DNA of 64,000 nucleotides, taken from Phialophora verrucosa (taxonomy: Eukaryota > Ascomycota > Eurotiomycetes > Chaetothyriales > Herpotrichiellaceae). Of the stretch, positions 10,261 through 22,300 are shown one piece after another. The notes beneath the pieces were generated by a model. The model saw only the letters and a program-made list of their open reading frames with translations, was not told the origin of the DNA and made no database searches. Each line of letters begins with the position of its first letter. The stretch's first letter is position 1. The DNA is taken from assembly GCA_002099365.1 (NCBI GenBank), contig MSED01000005.1, positions 124,001 through 188,000 on the forward strand, read 5' to 3'. The position numbers were made by a program, and so were the translations under genes.

Positions 10261-11560
10261 ATGCCGTTCAAAGTGCCGCTTCTCCTCGCAATATGGCTTG
10301 CAGGCAGATCAGCTGCTGCACCGACGGGAATGAACAAAGCGCTCCATATTATGCAGGACCAGTTCTTCACCGTCCTTGATCAGTTGTGCTTGTCTAAGCA
10401 CTGTCTCTCCGGGGTCGCGAAATTTGACCTCTCTTCGTTCACCTGCTCCTGCCCAGATCCTCATGTAAGCCACCGCACGTCTGCTTCCCCGCGGTACTAA
10501 TCAGGCCAAGTTGACCAAACCATGTGGAGAGATTCAATGCGAAGACGACCAAGAACCCTTCTACTCGGTCCTCTCGAACTCCTGCTACTGCGGCACGATG
10601 GACGATTGGCACAAGAAAGAGGATGAAGTCTACACCGCACTTATCGAAGCCGACCAGCAAGCTATTTATGGTTTACAGCGCCGCCAGACACCGCCAGATC
10701 CAGTTCCGACATTCATTCCTCCACCCAAACAGGACATCACGCCAGAACTCATCCAGCAGGCGCTGTCCGCTCAGCCACAGAACACGGCAATGGTTAGCTC
10801 CATGGTTCCCTACTTCCATGATGGCGTGATCCGCGTCTACATGCAGCTTGCCGGACCAGTGGCTTACACCCTCGTGGTCAACGCCAGCACATCTCTGCCT
10901 TGTGGCGCCATCGGACTGGTGGACCCTCAGCCAAATCTTGGCTTGGTGCCAATGGTCATGAATCAAGGTCAAGGACAGCCCCAGACCGTGGTTGCTGATT
11001 GTGAATGCATCGCGGTCAACATGTATCAGCCGCACATCATCACCTACTGGATCCAGAAGCTCAGCGACGGCAGTATCTACTCGGTGGTGGGCAACAACCT
11101 GATCCCTAACATCGATAAGATGAACACCACTCAAAGTACGGCTGTGACACTCACGGCTTTGTCCCCGGGAACCATGAAACGCAGTGTGACTGACAGCGTC
11201 GAATATGTCCGACCAGTGAAGCGACAGATCTGGCGCGTCAACTGCAATTATGCGTGTCCCTTCTACCACATGAGGATGGTCAAGAGCACCGACGGCACAT
11301 GCGCCTGCTTGTTCAATGGCGCAGATGAGACATTCGTGACACGACGTCCTGACGCAATTCCGAACCTCATTGCACGAGACTTCATTCAACCTGATCTGAT
11401 GAACGCAAAAATGACCGCTGAAGCTTGCGCAGCTATGACCTGCTTCAACAACGGGGGCGATGCCACACCGGCACTGTTCAATCCGTTCCACCAGACTTGT
11501 TGGTGTATTACCCAACCCTACGTTGAGTCGAATCCGGACGCTTGGACCCCATCGTCATGA
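10261..11560 (+). CDS. Secreted protein with four repeated cysteine modules (unknown family)
   Basis: I do not recognise a named family. Two exons, 10261-10464 and 10505-11560, flank a very short 40-nt intron with a TACTAAT branch site; the product is 419 aa. It begins with a clear signal peptide (MPFKVPLLLAIWLAGRSAAA). Four cysteine modules of the form C-x(3-4)-C-x(13-18)-C-x-C are visible: residues 43-64 and 75-97 near the N-terminus, and 315-336 and 376-402 near the C-terminus. A middle domain of about 170 residues with its own CEC pair lies between them. Dibasic sites (RR near 127, KR near 292 and 306) at domain edges look like Kex2 sites, so the precursor may be cut into parts. Likely extracellular or wall-associated; function unknown. 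Confidence 0.75.
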
Positions 11561-12456
11561 AAGAAGAACAATGTGGTCAATTACCGTGGAGAATATGACT
11601 GGGAGAGGACAGTATTGTACAGAAAAACAAATGGCAACAAAACAGACCAATGGATCACGAGGAACTGATGTCGACTTGAAGAGACAATGGTCTGTATGAA
11701 TTGATGGACCCTGTTGGGTATGCCAACATGAAGGGAGTGGACACGGCATGGGCAGGGAACCTATTGAGCGACTCGTGTATCACTATGAGCTCCTTTTGTG
11801 AGGACACCGTCTTGGATTAGTCAAGTGAGCTAATGAGACAACAACGACAAGGTAATTCCAGCTGCGACGAATGAAGACGGTCAAGCTGACCTTGCGGGTT
11901 CTCTTGAATTGACGCCGAAACAAAATCTCCTAGAATTCAGACTATGTGAGACACCAAGGATTTCTGCTTGAACCATTTGCGCCCTCGCTTGCTATGAACA
12001 GTGGGTAAGACACCCTCGAATTACTCAAACAGAATTTTTCCGTCAATCGACTTCTCACTCCTGACTTCCGGATACGCAGGTTTTCCTCCGAGTCTCCCAC
12101 TTTCTCACAGAACTCTTCGTTTCTGCCAGGCCTTCCCATTCCCGGTTCCAGTGCCCGTGTTGTATGTGCATTCATTAGCCGAAAGGTATCTGAGTGTTGT
12201 ACACAATATGAATCGAAGTTCGAGAAGGATCACCGCCGGGTTTATTAGGTACTGACTGATATGTCTGTCTATGGCACTTGTTTTGGGGGACCCGAAATGG
12301 AAAGATTTGTTTTGTGGACGAAGGGATGTGATGAAAGACATGTGCCGCCGACTGAAGACAAGGGTTTGAGTTTGCTGTTTATAGAGATAGTGGGCATCGG
12401 AATCCGAGCACGGCTCTTGGGCGTCGTCGATCCTCCAAAGGTCGACAGGCGTATTC
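11561..12456. other. Convergent intergenic region
   Basis: 0.9 kb between convergent 3' ends. No coding signal, repeat or RNA gene recognised. Confidence 0.5.
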
Positions 12457-15174
12457 TCATCGCCGTGAAGTGTGTCCATCTGATGGAGCTTGCCCAGTTC
12501 CCGGCTCTCCCGGTAAGATACCGCTCCCAGAGACGTAGCTTGTCCTCGACGGACTCGTCCGCGCAGTTTGTTCTTCAATAATATCGCTCAACCGAGTGGG
12601 ATGCCCGTGCGTGCGACCTTGCAACGTTTCCCACCTTGCCATGGCTTGGGTTACTGCGGGTGGGGTGGGAATCGTAGGATCACGCTCGTATTCTTCTGTC
12701 TCGTAGACGGCGCCTTGAGGAATGGGCGGTAGTGCACCCGAGGTTGTTCGAGGAATATTCCCATTCGTTGTAGGAGGGAGTCCTTGTTGGCCCTGGGATT
12801 GGCGGTATTGGGCAGCGTACATCCTCTCGCGTTCAGCATCGGCAGCATGATCGTCGTCCTCTTCGGACATTTCTTCGGAGATCTCGCCTTCCTCCTGTTC
12901 CTGCTCTGCTGGCCTTGAAGGGCCGCGTCCAAGCGGCTGGCGATATGGAATGCGTCGGCCTTGTGCATCGCGCGTGTAGCTGCCGTCTGGGTTGATGTGG
13001 TATTCTTCTTCTGACGGCGCTACAGAAGCGTTCGATGCGAAATACGACGTGTCTGTACCTCCAGTGCCTTGGCGAGCCGGTGTAGGTAAAGCGCCAGACA
13101 TCTGAGCATCCGTCGTGCTCGTCGGGGGCTGATAGTATCGCGGCTGTTCACCAGCCCGGCCGGGAGACACTCCGCTCGTTGCGGCTGCTCGAGCAGCAGC
13201 CATTGCAGCACCACTCGTGGCAGGCTGCGTAGGACGTGGAGGGGTACTGTAGAATTGAGTATCAGGTTCACGACGAAGCTGACTTTGCTGCCGGGACGAC
13301 TCCGTGAAAGGGTCGGTCACCGTCGGAGAGGTGCCCGTTTCAGGACGATATGTGAATTGCCGACCTTCTTCCCCCGGGGAGTCGAGAGATGTTGTTGTCG
13401 TCTGACGGGAACCAGGCCGTTGTGGTGGCTGCTGACCGGACATAGTCGTCGGTCCTGCGCCACCGGTCGGCCCATCTCTGGTTTGTGGTCGTTGAAGGGT
13501 TGCCTGCCGACTAGGAAGACCTTGCATCGGGACGACCTGCACACCGCCGATAAGGGTAGGCTCGCCGCTTCGCAAGGCAATGGTTCTTTCGCGCTCCTCT
13601 TGCTCTCGCCGGCCCAACTCTTCCCAGGCACGTCTGGCTTCTTCTTTGCTGATCTGCAATTCCCGTCGCATCTCTCGAACTAGCTCTTCGGCTTTTGTCT
13701 TCTCGGCTCGAACCTGTTCTATGGAAGTGGAGCTCACAGTCCGAGCTTCTCTCTCTGCCCGGAGCTGATTTTCAAGCTGCGCCTGTCGTTCTTGGGCTTG
13801 TTCCTGTTCGTGCCGCGTCTCGAAAAACCAGCGCTGGAACTTGCGCTCTGAAGAGGCTCGAAGTCGTTGCAGCTCCACGACAGCATGGAAAAGATTGGCA
13901 CCCGCTCGCGACAAATCGTCGATCTGGCGAGCCATCTGTCGGTCAACGGGCTTTCCGGCTAGCTCGTTCGCATTCTCCTCCATCCGATGAATAAAAGATG
14001 AGACAATGCCCTCCCAATGAGCGGAGAGGTCTTCCCACCGTTCAAAGGCGTTCGGGAAACGACTTCGGCCTGCTGCTCCAGTAGCCTGAGCTCCGGGTTG
14101 CTGAGCGGGTTGAGGAGCGAGTTGAGCTCTTGGTAGTGGTTGTGGTTGCTGTGTGGCTCTCGGTTCGGCTGGTTTGGCGGGCGCAGGAATGTTGAGTTGC
14201 TCGTACGCTTCAGTCCGATTGCGCTCAGTCGTTGCGGAAAGTCTGGGGTCTGTAGGTACCGCTTGTGCGGCCCGGCCAGGAGTCCTCGAGGTTGCGGCTT
14301 GCGTCGGTGGAATGTTTTCCTGTCTTCGAGCTGATGGAGCGGCAGTCTGAGGGCCGCCTATGTTGTAGGTTTGGGCGGGTTGACCTGGTACCCGCGCGGA
14401 TGGTCTTCGTGCGCTATCAACCCCAACGCCAACAACTTGCTGCTCTTGCAATCTTCTTGCTTCATCCTCTTGACGCAATCTGGCCGCCGCCTCCTCTGCC
14501 TTGCGAGCTTCCCTTGCTCTTCGTTCTCGCATGACATCGGTGGGGGTACGATATCGAGGGGGTTCGGTAGGAACCGGGCCGGTGCCAGCAGCCGCAGCTG
14601 CACGCGTTGCGCCGCCATTCTGAGATCGACCGGATGCAGCAGCGGTACCGGGCACAGCGCCCCTGGCCAAATCTGACATTCGAGCCTCTTCTTCGAGTGA
14701 ATCGGCGGTCAGTGGCTGCGCATTGACACCATCACCTCTGCGGATGGCTTCCAAGGCAAAGAGGATAGCGTCGTGAGTGTGTCGAGAGATGTGAAGTGTC
14801 CTCCGAGGTCGATAGTCGTCCCCTGAGACGAGTCGGCGGAAAACACTGGGAGTGGTGGACCCTGACTCGTCAAAGCGCACCGGCGAGGTGGCAGAGAGGG
14901 AGTGTGACCTTCTTGCACGGAGAGGCGACCTCGTCGCCGGCAGCGTCCGTCTCTCTTGTAGCCTCGGAGTGCGTCTCAGAGAACGAGCGCCGGTCGATTG
15001 GGAGGATTGAGGGCGTCGCTGGGAAAGAGGAGTTGATCTTTGTTGCTGGCGTTGGGGTACAGGGTCGGGGTCTCGTTCGGGGTCGTAGTACTCGTAAAGG
15101 TCGTCAAAGCGAGGTTGTTCGGGGAGAGACACCTCGAATGCTGCTTGTTGGACGAGGTCGGGATCTTGGGACAA
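12457..15174 (-). CDS. Disordered protein with central coiled coil, fungal conserved hypothetical
   Basis: A single 905-codon exon with no recognised enzyme domain. Residues 1-370 are low complexity (Arg, Gln, Pro, Ser, Ala) with stretches of charged coil such as repeated Arg/Glu/Ala around residues 215-245. A segment of about 190 residues (roughly 370-560) is the only part that looks structured: it starts with RFPNAFERWEDLSAHWEG, passes through a Trp/Phe-containing helical part (FQRWFFETRHEQEQ) and ends in a long heptad-rich coiled coil with many Glu/Arg pairs. The C-terminal 340 residues are again disordered, with an acidic patch (EEGEISEEMSEEDDD). I have an impression that similar helical segments occur in other Pezizomycotina hypothetical proteins. 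A scaffold role is only inference. Confidence 0.75.
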   Translation of the reverse strand: MSQDPDLVQQAAFEVSLPEQPRFDDLYEYYDPERDPDPVPQRQQQRSTPLSQRRPQSSQSTGARSLRRTPRLQERRTLPATRSPLRARRSHSLSATSPVRFDESGSTTPSVFRRLVSGDDYRPRRTLHISRHTHDAILFALEAIRRGDGVNAQPLTADSLEEEARMSDLARGAVPGTAAASGRSQNGGATRAAAAAGTGPVPTEPPRYRTPTDVMRERRAREARKAEEAAARLRQEDEARRLQEQQVVGVGVDSARRPSARVPGQPAQTYNIGGPQTAAPSARRQENIPPTQAATSRTPGRAAQAVPTDPRLSATTERNRTEAYEQLNIPAPAKPAEPRATQQPQPLPRAQLAPQPAQQPGAQATGAAGRSRFPNAFERWEDLSAHWEGIVSSFIHRMEENANELAGKPVDRQMARQIDDLSRAGANLFHAVVELQRLRASSERKFQRWFFETRHEQEQAQERQAQLENQLRAEREARTVSSTSIEQVRAEKTKAEELVREMRRELQISKEEARRAWEELGRREQEERERTIALRSGEPTLIGGVQVVPMQGLPSRQATLQRPQTRDGPTGGAGPTTMSGQQPPQRPGSRQTTTTSLDSPGEEGRQFTYRPETGTSPTVTDPFTESSRQQSQLRREPDTQFYSTPPRPTQPATSGAAMAAARAAATSGVSPGRAGEQPRYYQPPTSTTDAQMSGALPTPARQGTGGTDTSYFASNASVAPSEEEYHINPDGSYTRDAQGRRIPYRQPLGRGPSRPAEQEQEEGEISEEMSEEDDDHAADAERERMYAAQYRQSQGQQGLPPTTNGNIPRTTSGALPPIPQGAVYETEEYERDPTIPTPPAVTQAMARWETLQGRTHGHPTRLSDIIEEQTARTSPSRTSYVSGSGILPGEPGTGQAPSDGHTSRR

Positions 15175-17948
15175 TGTGTAGGATGCGCCTGGAGCGCAGG
15201 GCCGATGGTGTTGGAGATACTAGCAGAGCCGGGAGGCAAGAGGCTAAGCAGGAATGGAACCAGGTAAGGTGTGCAGGAGCAGTAGTAGAGGCATTGACGT
15301 GGTGAGGTGGTAGATGTGCGCGTGGTGCTCCTGGTCGTGGTGGTGGCTGGTCAAATCTTGAAATCATGGAGGTTGGGCTTCAACCGAAACGAAGCAAAGT
15401 CGCGCGTCACAATTGCGGCGCAGTCGCGTCTCGAATGAGCTGAGTGAATTAGAGCCGCCGATTAAAGACATAGGCGGTGTCCTGCTGGGTTTGGGCGAAA
15501 AGCGAGCTGTGTAGAAATGCGTCGTGTTGGAGGGCGCCGAATCATGAAATTGCTAGATCCGGCCAACTCCAATGAACCTTTCCAACACCTCAGGCTGGAT
15601 CTACAAAAGCGACGACCGTTACCGTGCGGCCTCGGCGGTGTCGGAGCTGCAGCTTGTAATAATGAGTTCAGCAGCGTAATCGAAGGCGAACGCGGTCCAA
15701 CATAGGATGCATCGAATCCGACTTGCTGTGAGGGTGAGGTGCAGGTCAGTTGAGATTCCACTATCCAGAACCCGGGCGGAAAATGCGGGTGATGCTTGCT
15801 ACCGCCAGTCAGGGACCAGATTTCGGAGACGGGACGCTTGAAGAGTAGCTCGTCCAATTCTGCTGCGACATGCGGGCCATAGTCTCGAATTTTTCTGGCT
15901 GAGAGTGCGATCGTTGTGGGATTGCGCGACTCTGTTTGCGATACGGAGAGGCTGGGCACAAGCGATGAGCTGGCAAGCCCGCGACATCGTCATCCTAGCG
16001 CCTCAATCCCTGTTCCTGGCCTAGTGACTGACTTGGACACAGGACCCAGAGCCCCAGAGCAGCGCCACAGCCAGCGGACCACTGCCGTAGCCGACGTTCC
16101 CTTGCCCTTCCTTTTCCCGGACCTCAGGAAGCGAGTTTGCATCAAACATGTTTTGTTCAAGAGGAGGAAATCAAGCGAGCGGCTTGTTGCTGCAAAGGGC
16201 GTTTTCTCGACCCCACCATCTGTCCAGGAACCAGGAACAGCGCTCACCGGAGCTGTATCTGCTGTTGGCCATCATCTCTTGGGAGCGGGTTCGTTCATGG
16301 GATTGGTCCAAGACTGGCATGTCGCCGCGAATCAGGGACACCCAAGCCATCATCGACAGCCCTTCAAACAAGAGCCGACAGCATCAAGGTTGAATCCTTG
16401 CTGGAGGAGCGCACCCTTCCGTCGTGCCGTCTGCAGCCGCGTGAGACGAGATCTCACACCTGGGTGGGTTTCTCTGTTACCCAGTACTCGTACTTGGTAC
16501 TCGTACAAGTTAGAGTTCCTGCTGCCCGGATGTTCCTCGCCACCGGAGGCTAATCTCTACAATATCTTCATAAGATACCGGTACGAGTACCGTCTCTCCA
16601 GCTCGACAAGGGTCCAAGTCTCCTAAGAAGGGAGATACCGTTTTCCTGAGATGATGTGCATGTGGTTCCCTGGTCCTGCAGTCCGTCAGACGCAGCCCTC
16701 CTGGACTCCTGGCGCACTAAACCCTCGGCCACGCCGGGGGGATGTCGAGTCTATGTAGACGTCAACGTGTCAAACCTCATCCGACTCCGTTTTGCCACCT
16801 GTCGACTTCAATTATGGAGGTACCCTCCGACACGGTAGTCTGCAAGGCTCCTGAAAGGGTGTCGGCGCTTGTCGACGCAGATGGCAAGCGTCCATCGATC
16901 CATTTTCTTGCCATGTTTGCTGCTGAAAGATTTGCTTGACTCGACCGACCAGAGTCAGTTCCCAACAGCCCGAAAGTATTTGAATACTATCAACCAGCAA
17001 AGGATCTAGCTTTCCGGACATATCTAGCAGACAAATCGAGTCAGTCGTTGCTGTGCAGTTTGACTGGAATGCGACGCAAGGGGGTTCGTGTCTAGTCCTA
17101 ACGGTGCCAAAAAGGTATGTGAGCCTCCTTAGCCTAGCCCTGCGGCTGTCAACTCTGGAGCTAAACTGCCCTGACTTCCCCTTCATTCTCGCCTCTGCAC
17201 CCGCGCTGCTGTCGCGGACGCAATCACTGGCGTTTCGGCTCGCTGGGGATCCAATTCGATCAGGTGGCTGATAGGCAGAGATAATGGGAAAGTCAAGCCT
17301 CATCTGCACCTTCTTGCAGACCCGAAAACACCGCCTTGTCACTGTAGGTGCTTCGCATTACCCACCGCACCTCCTCAAGTCTCTGCACGGAGCATTGGGC
17401 AGGTGGTCCAACTACTTCGAAGGAAGGCCTGTCCTTCGCTGCTCCAGACTCCTTATGCTGCTTCCAGGTCACAGTGAATGGGTCTGTGCCTGCTGCGCGA
17501 CCCCTCTGCTCGCTCAACAAGGGCCTAGATATACTTCAGCACGGTACCTTGCCAGAGAGGATCGTCCCTTCACTAGACCCCGGACAGACCGTCACAACCT
17601 TCACTTACCCGGAACGATGTGCCACTCCTGCATGAGATCCGTTTATTGACATACATGGCATCGTGACAACCTAAGAGCCCGGGGTTGATGCTTGCTTTAT
17701 CTGCAGCCTGAGCCTCCTTCGGTCTAATATAGAATACAACCCGGCCGGAATAGAGCTTTGCGAAACCTGACAGCATATGAATCGGTCCACAGTACAATCT
17801 CCACAAAAGCATCGAGTCACCCCGAATCTGATCCCTTTCTTGGCCACCAAACCTACATCTCCATCTCCCAATTTCTTCAAAGCAAGAGCCACAACCACGG
17901 CTTTAGTTGCGTCTTTCTCTACGCAAGAGCCTGGATCGACATAGAAGA
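15175..17948. other. Gene-poor region of about 2.8 kb
   Basis: No gene I can support. The longest frames are 165 codons on minus (15462-15959) and 236 codons on plus (15916-16626); both lack motifs and the plus one has the composition of chance frames. Three copies of the 8-mer TACTCGTA/TACGAGTA cluster at 16485-16589. The right end should contain the promoter of the gene that follows. Confidence 0.5.
16485..16589. repeat. Cluster of three TACTCGTA/TACGAGTA words
   Basis: TACTCGTA occurs at 16485-16492 and 16498-16505, and its reverse complement TACGAGTA at 16582-16589. The pair at 16498 and 16582 forms the arms GGTACTCGTAC and GGTACGAGTAC. Part of a window-wide noncoding enrichment of this word. 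Confidence 0.7.
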
Positions 17949-19355
17949 ATGCCCGACGCCTACGACTCTCCGCTGCACGAATTCCGCGACACGTCCCGAC
18001 CAGGAACCCAACTGAATCCACATTGCACATATGAGAAGTCTCGCGCTGAGGGAGGTGTCTCCCATTCAGACTTCTGTGACTCTCCGACCCTGAGTCCTGG
18101 CGATTCGCTCCTCCTGCATCGGGTTCCATCGGCATCACTTCATGCTGAAGAAATGTTAGCCCAGTGGCCTAGCAGGCCTTCATCGCCGTCGACTCATATC
18201 AACAGATCTTCCAGGGAGGGCACCGAGCGGAGTTCCAACGCCACTCTGGTCGATTTCGGTGAATGGGTTTCTGGACACTCTCATGACCGACCACCAAGTT
18301 TGCTTCCGCCAGCTCCTCAACTGAATCGGCTACCGCCCTCAGATACCGGCAGAGTGGAGTGTCGATTGTCGTCATCGACCACGCAGCTCAGCGAGCACAC
18401 AAGCAAGAGGATCTCCGACCGAAGTGCAAATCAGGAACAATTAAGCAGCCTGTCAGCTCAGCTACAGGAAGTCTCTTTCTCAAGCGAAATCATATCGCCA
18501 CCCCCAACAAGACCGATCACTCCAGTCCCGTCTTTGACCACCTCGGCCTACTCTCGGTCATCGTTTGGTACAGAGAGCTCTCCTTGTACTATGATCAGCT
18601 CGCCGCAGCAGCAAGTGTTGAGCAACCCCTTGAATTCTTCAACCGGAAACATGGGAATCCCGGTTGGAAAGCCGGTTGAAGGCGTTATATACAGCCCACG
18701 CATCCGTAACGCCAGTTCGCCATTACCCAGTCCACCCTGTCAGCAGAGTAGCTGGACTGACCGGGTGAACTCACCAGCCGAAGCTTCGCGGGGCTTTCCA
18801 TTTCGGCCGACACCCAGGATGGACATGAACGCTACTGCAATACATCTACCTCAATCTCCTCAAGGCTCGCAAGAGGTCTCCTATATTGAGTGGGACGATG
18901 ACGACGACGGATATGGCAAATCCGCCTTGTGCCGTCTCAAGAAGAGCTTCACAGATCTCCGTGCTGCTGAACGTTATATCACAGAAGCCAGCACGAGAAG
19001 TAGAATGCAGGCGGCGGGTACAGCACACGAGGCTCCTACTTCTGCTGTCGGCCGCAAATTATCCGATTCTGGCAGGAGCTTTGATTTCCCGCCGGTTATC
19101 ACGTTAGAGCAAAGGAGCACCAACACTCAGACTCCGACCAAGCTTCGGAAGAAGGCCAGCACCAAGAACATGTCAAAGTCGGCTCGATCGTCGAACACGG
19201 CTCCCTCCACGCCACCCTCAACAGGCAAGAGGAAGCGTACAAACACAATGAACTCCCATCGTTCTCGAGACGTGCAGAAGAAGACCAGGAATGGACTCGT
19301 CGGGAAATTCGTCCGGGCCCTTATTGGCGCGAAGAAAGAGCACCCAAGGGATTGA
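17949..19355 (+). CDS. Ser/Pro-rich disordered protein with basic C-terminus (hypothetical)
   Basis: A single exon of about 468 codons from the ATG at 17949 (MPDAYDSPLHEF); an in-frame ATG at 17907 would add 14 residues. Most of the protein is Ser/Thr/Pro-rich and probably unstructured. One conserved-looking island near residue 325-350 reads YIEWDDDDDGYGK followed by LKKSFTDLRAAERYI, an acidic patch next to an amphipathic helix. The last 70 residues are strongly basic with nuclear-localisation-like clusters (TGKRKRTNT, VQKKTRNG) and end in an amphipathic segment (LVGKFVRALIGAKKE). The composition over 1.4 kb and the conserved-looking island support a real gene. Function unknown; a nuclear or membrane-binding adaptor is possible. 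Confidence 0.6.
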   Translation: MPDAYDSPLHEFRDTSRPGTQLNPHCTYEKSRAEGGVSHSDFCDSPTLSPGDSLLLHRVPSASLHAEEMLAQWPSRPSSPSTHINRSSREGTERSSNATLVDFGEWVSGHSHDRPPSLLPPAPQLNRLPPSDTGRVECRLSSSTTQLSEHTSKRISDRSANQEQLSSLSAQLQEVSFSSEIISPPPTRPITPVPSLTTSAYSRSSFGTESSPCTMISSPQQQVLSNPLNSSTGNMGIPVGKPVEGVIYSPRIRNASSPLPSPPCQQSSWTDRVNSPAEASRGFPFRPTPRMDMNATAIHLPQSPQGSQEVSYIEWDDDDDGYGKSALCRLKKSFTDLRAAERYITEASTRSRMQAAGTAHEAPTSAVGRKLSDSGRSFDFPPVITLEQRSTNTQTPTKLRKKASTKNMSKSARSSNTAPSTPPSTGKRKRTNTMNSHRSRDVQKKTRNGLVGKFVRALIGAKKEHPRD

Positions 19356-22300
19356 CTTCTACGTTCGACTCCTCGAGCTGGTCCGGTGTTTTGAGAGTTG
19401 CATCTACGCATGCGGGACGACGGCATAAACAAAAGTGTTTCGGGTTCTTTTTTTATGTCGCGAATTGGATGCCGTCAGATGGATATCTGATATTACAGCA
19501 GTTTCCGGGTCTAACTCATTTGTCGGTTTGGTTGCATGAGAAGCGCATTACTGGCCTTGGTTGATGAGTCACGCGGCGATGGGGTGTGTGTGTTACATGA
19601 CTTGCTACGCATTACGACTAGAAATGTCGACGGTGAAGGAAGGCGGGACGAATCTTCGACTTCCTTGCATGGTGTGAGGGAATTGCGGGCCAACGATATA
19701 CTTGCTGGATACGGACATGGCACGGTCAGACGTACGAACGAAAAAAAGACACGAGGCACGGGGAATGAACTCTTGATGAAATACAATGGGATGACTTACG
19801 ATGGGACGGCTGGTGACATTGACCCGGTACAGGTCATGCATGATACGGACACGGTTCCTCAACTCGTATGCCTGAACAAAACCCCCAGGTATGGAACGGA
19901 ACGGGCGGCGCGCAGGCACATATGTACGTGTGATATCCACAAGACATGAAATAGCTGTCTCGCACGAGACCCAGAAAAGCATTGTTTTTACTCCCTGGCA
20001 GGCAAACCACACCTCATACCTGATGGCCATGAACTGTCCGTACGAGTAGTCACTCATCTGCTGGACAGCGACTACCTCGTTCCCTCCCAGGGACATTCTA
20101 GGACCGGCGCACTCCGCGGAGACTCCGCCTCCTCTTACCCATACTCACGCAGTCCGTCCACTCGTACGAGTATCCCTCATGCTCGTACATCTATCCTGTC
20201 CAATGCAACTCGAGTCTCCTGCAATCCGGTCTCCATCCGTCCAGCATCGGTCATCATGACTCGACGAACAGGACCCAGGCTTCCAGATTCGGACTTCGAG
20301 CTTCGAGCTGACCCCCGCTTCCGTGCGTGTGTAATGAGGCGCTTGGATCATATCCCAGTTGAGAGTAGGCCCGGGGGACGTGCCGCCCCCGATCCAGATG
20401 TCTGATGATGATTCCAGTTCTTCGGTAACAGCACGACCAACTCGGGCAATATGAGATACGTAATAGTCAGAATACCGTGACCGTGGGAGTGTGTGGGGAT
20501 GTGGTCAGTGCATTCCAACGCATGGAACGTGGCAAATTCCTGGGGCTCTAGGCTGTGTGTGTGTTCTCGGCCGGTCGGCTGAAAGGCTTGTACATCACAC
20601 CATACTTGTGGCCGTTTTTCTTCTTCTCGTGCACGACACACCATCCAGGAAGCAGTTTGCAAGGAACTGAAATTGCTGTACATCAGCTCGGACGAGGATT
20701 GGTTCCTGGTTGTGTATGACGTTACGGGAAGTAGAGTGCACAGAACAGAGTAGATCACATACCTGCCACCAACTGGTATTGACAGAATTGAGTTCGGCCC
20801 AGGTGGTCAGTCAGTCGTGCAGTGTACGTACATACGGAGTACACAGTGTGAATATGATGTCTGTTGACCTGGCCAAGGCTCAACTCCATCTCCCTTCGGA
20901 TCATGTTGCCTGCCACTCCTTGCGTCGAGAGCAGTCCGCCGGGACCTGGAGCAACTCGTAGTCGTGTCCTTCTGATCCAAGCACGGGCCCCAAGGCGGTG
21001 GGCCAGACGAGCCATACGTCCATGCGTCCAGACATTGACGTATTGGTGCAATCTTGCGCGAGGTGGACAACAAGTCAGCGCGACCGTCCGTAATTAGCAT
21101 GAGAACCTTTTTGCAGGGCGTTCTGTAGCGAATGGAAGACGGCCCGCGTCGTGTGGTGAATGAATGCAATCTTCGAGCCTCGCATTGCTCTGTAACACTT
21201 CCGAATCCGTCTACAGGAGATCCTGTGTAAGAGACTGACTGGTGTGTTGTTTTCATAGACCGAAAGGGGAATCATCACAGCAGTGACGCATAGATTCCCA
21301 CCAGGAAGTCAGAGATTTCCCCCTTTTTCCCTAAGTTCTTCCTGGCAGATACCCCCCGAGAGCCTTTCAAGGTCGTCTGGTTGCTCCGGCACGCTCCGGC
21401 TACTCTGTTCTCAGTGGCGATCTCTCCCGCCCGGGGCGATGAGATCTCTCATAATGAAATATTATCAGAGGCCTTTGTCGCAGTCGAGGTCCAATCGTGC
21501 ATCCTTACCGAGCCGATAGCATTCCCATTCATGGTGTGTACTGTCTGGGGAAGGAGCAGGAACAAGGTTCGATAGACTCTTCGCCGTCTTCACCTCGCGC
21601 AGCAAGCGAGGAATCAAGCGAAAAGGAAGGAACTAGAGTCCTGTCGCTCCTGAATCCGCACGACCGTTGATATTTCTAGGACGCTACTTACATATGTAGT
21701 ACTTGAAGCTTTGCATGTCCGAAGCTCCGCGAGATTGCATTCGACGTAGAGAAAATCATAGGGAGTAAGTAGTACTGTAGTACTGCGCAAGTCAACCTTT
21801 CGCCCTGGCCGGCTATCGGGAGAGTGTCGCGTGCCCCTGGGGGATGTTGGCGCTTGAGCCCCGACAGCCGGGAATGGTTTGCATAGTCTCGACCGGCGCC
21901 ACATACCGTGAGCGACGGGTTGAGATCCGGTTGTTGCTCCAGCAGTGGTGATTTCGTTCACGAATCGCCATCTACGAACTAAATGCGCATCTCACTATAG
22001 GGCCGGTCTGTGATGCTGGAACGAGATTGGCAGAGCGAGATGAGGTCGTGAGTCGGATCCATCTCGTCCCCTCCCGCATCAAGTTCAAATTGGGTTTTAC
22101 GAACGGGTAGAATCCTTGTGACGATCAATTTGAAGCAGGATGAAGACGGGTCAAGCTTTGGGTGGCCCGATTCTCCCAATGCTTGTCGTCGCACAAACAT
22201 CAGCGAAGAAAGGAGAACGAACAATCTGGGGTGGAGGGCGGAATCTTGGCCCCCGCAATTTCAAAGGCAGATCCCTCGCTTCTGCTGCAACAAGTGCTTC

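Noticed and set aside
15462..15959. 165-codon minus-strand frame
   Set aside because: Its first half looks mildly protein-like (KIRDYGPHVAAELDELLFKR), but there is no recognised domain, no signal peptide and no supporting splice structure. Not strong enough to call.
15916..16626. 236-codon plus-strand frame in the gene-poor region
   Set aside because: Unstructured composition without any motif, and it runs through the TACTCGTA cluster; most likely a chance frame.
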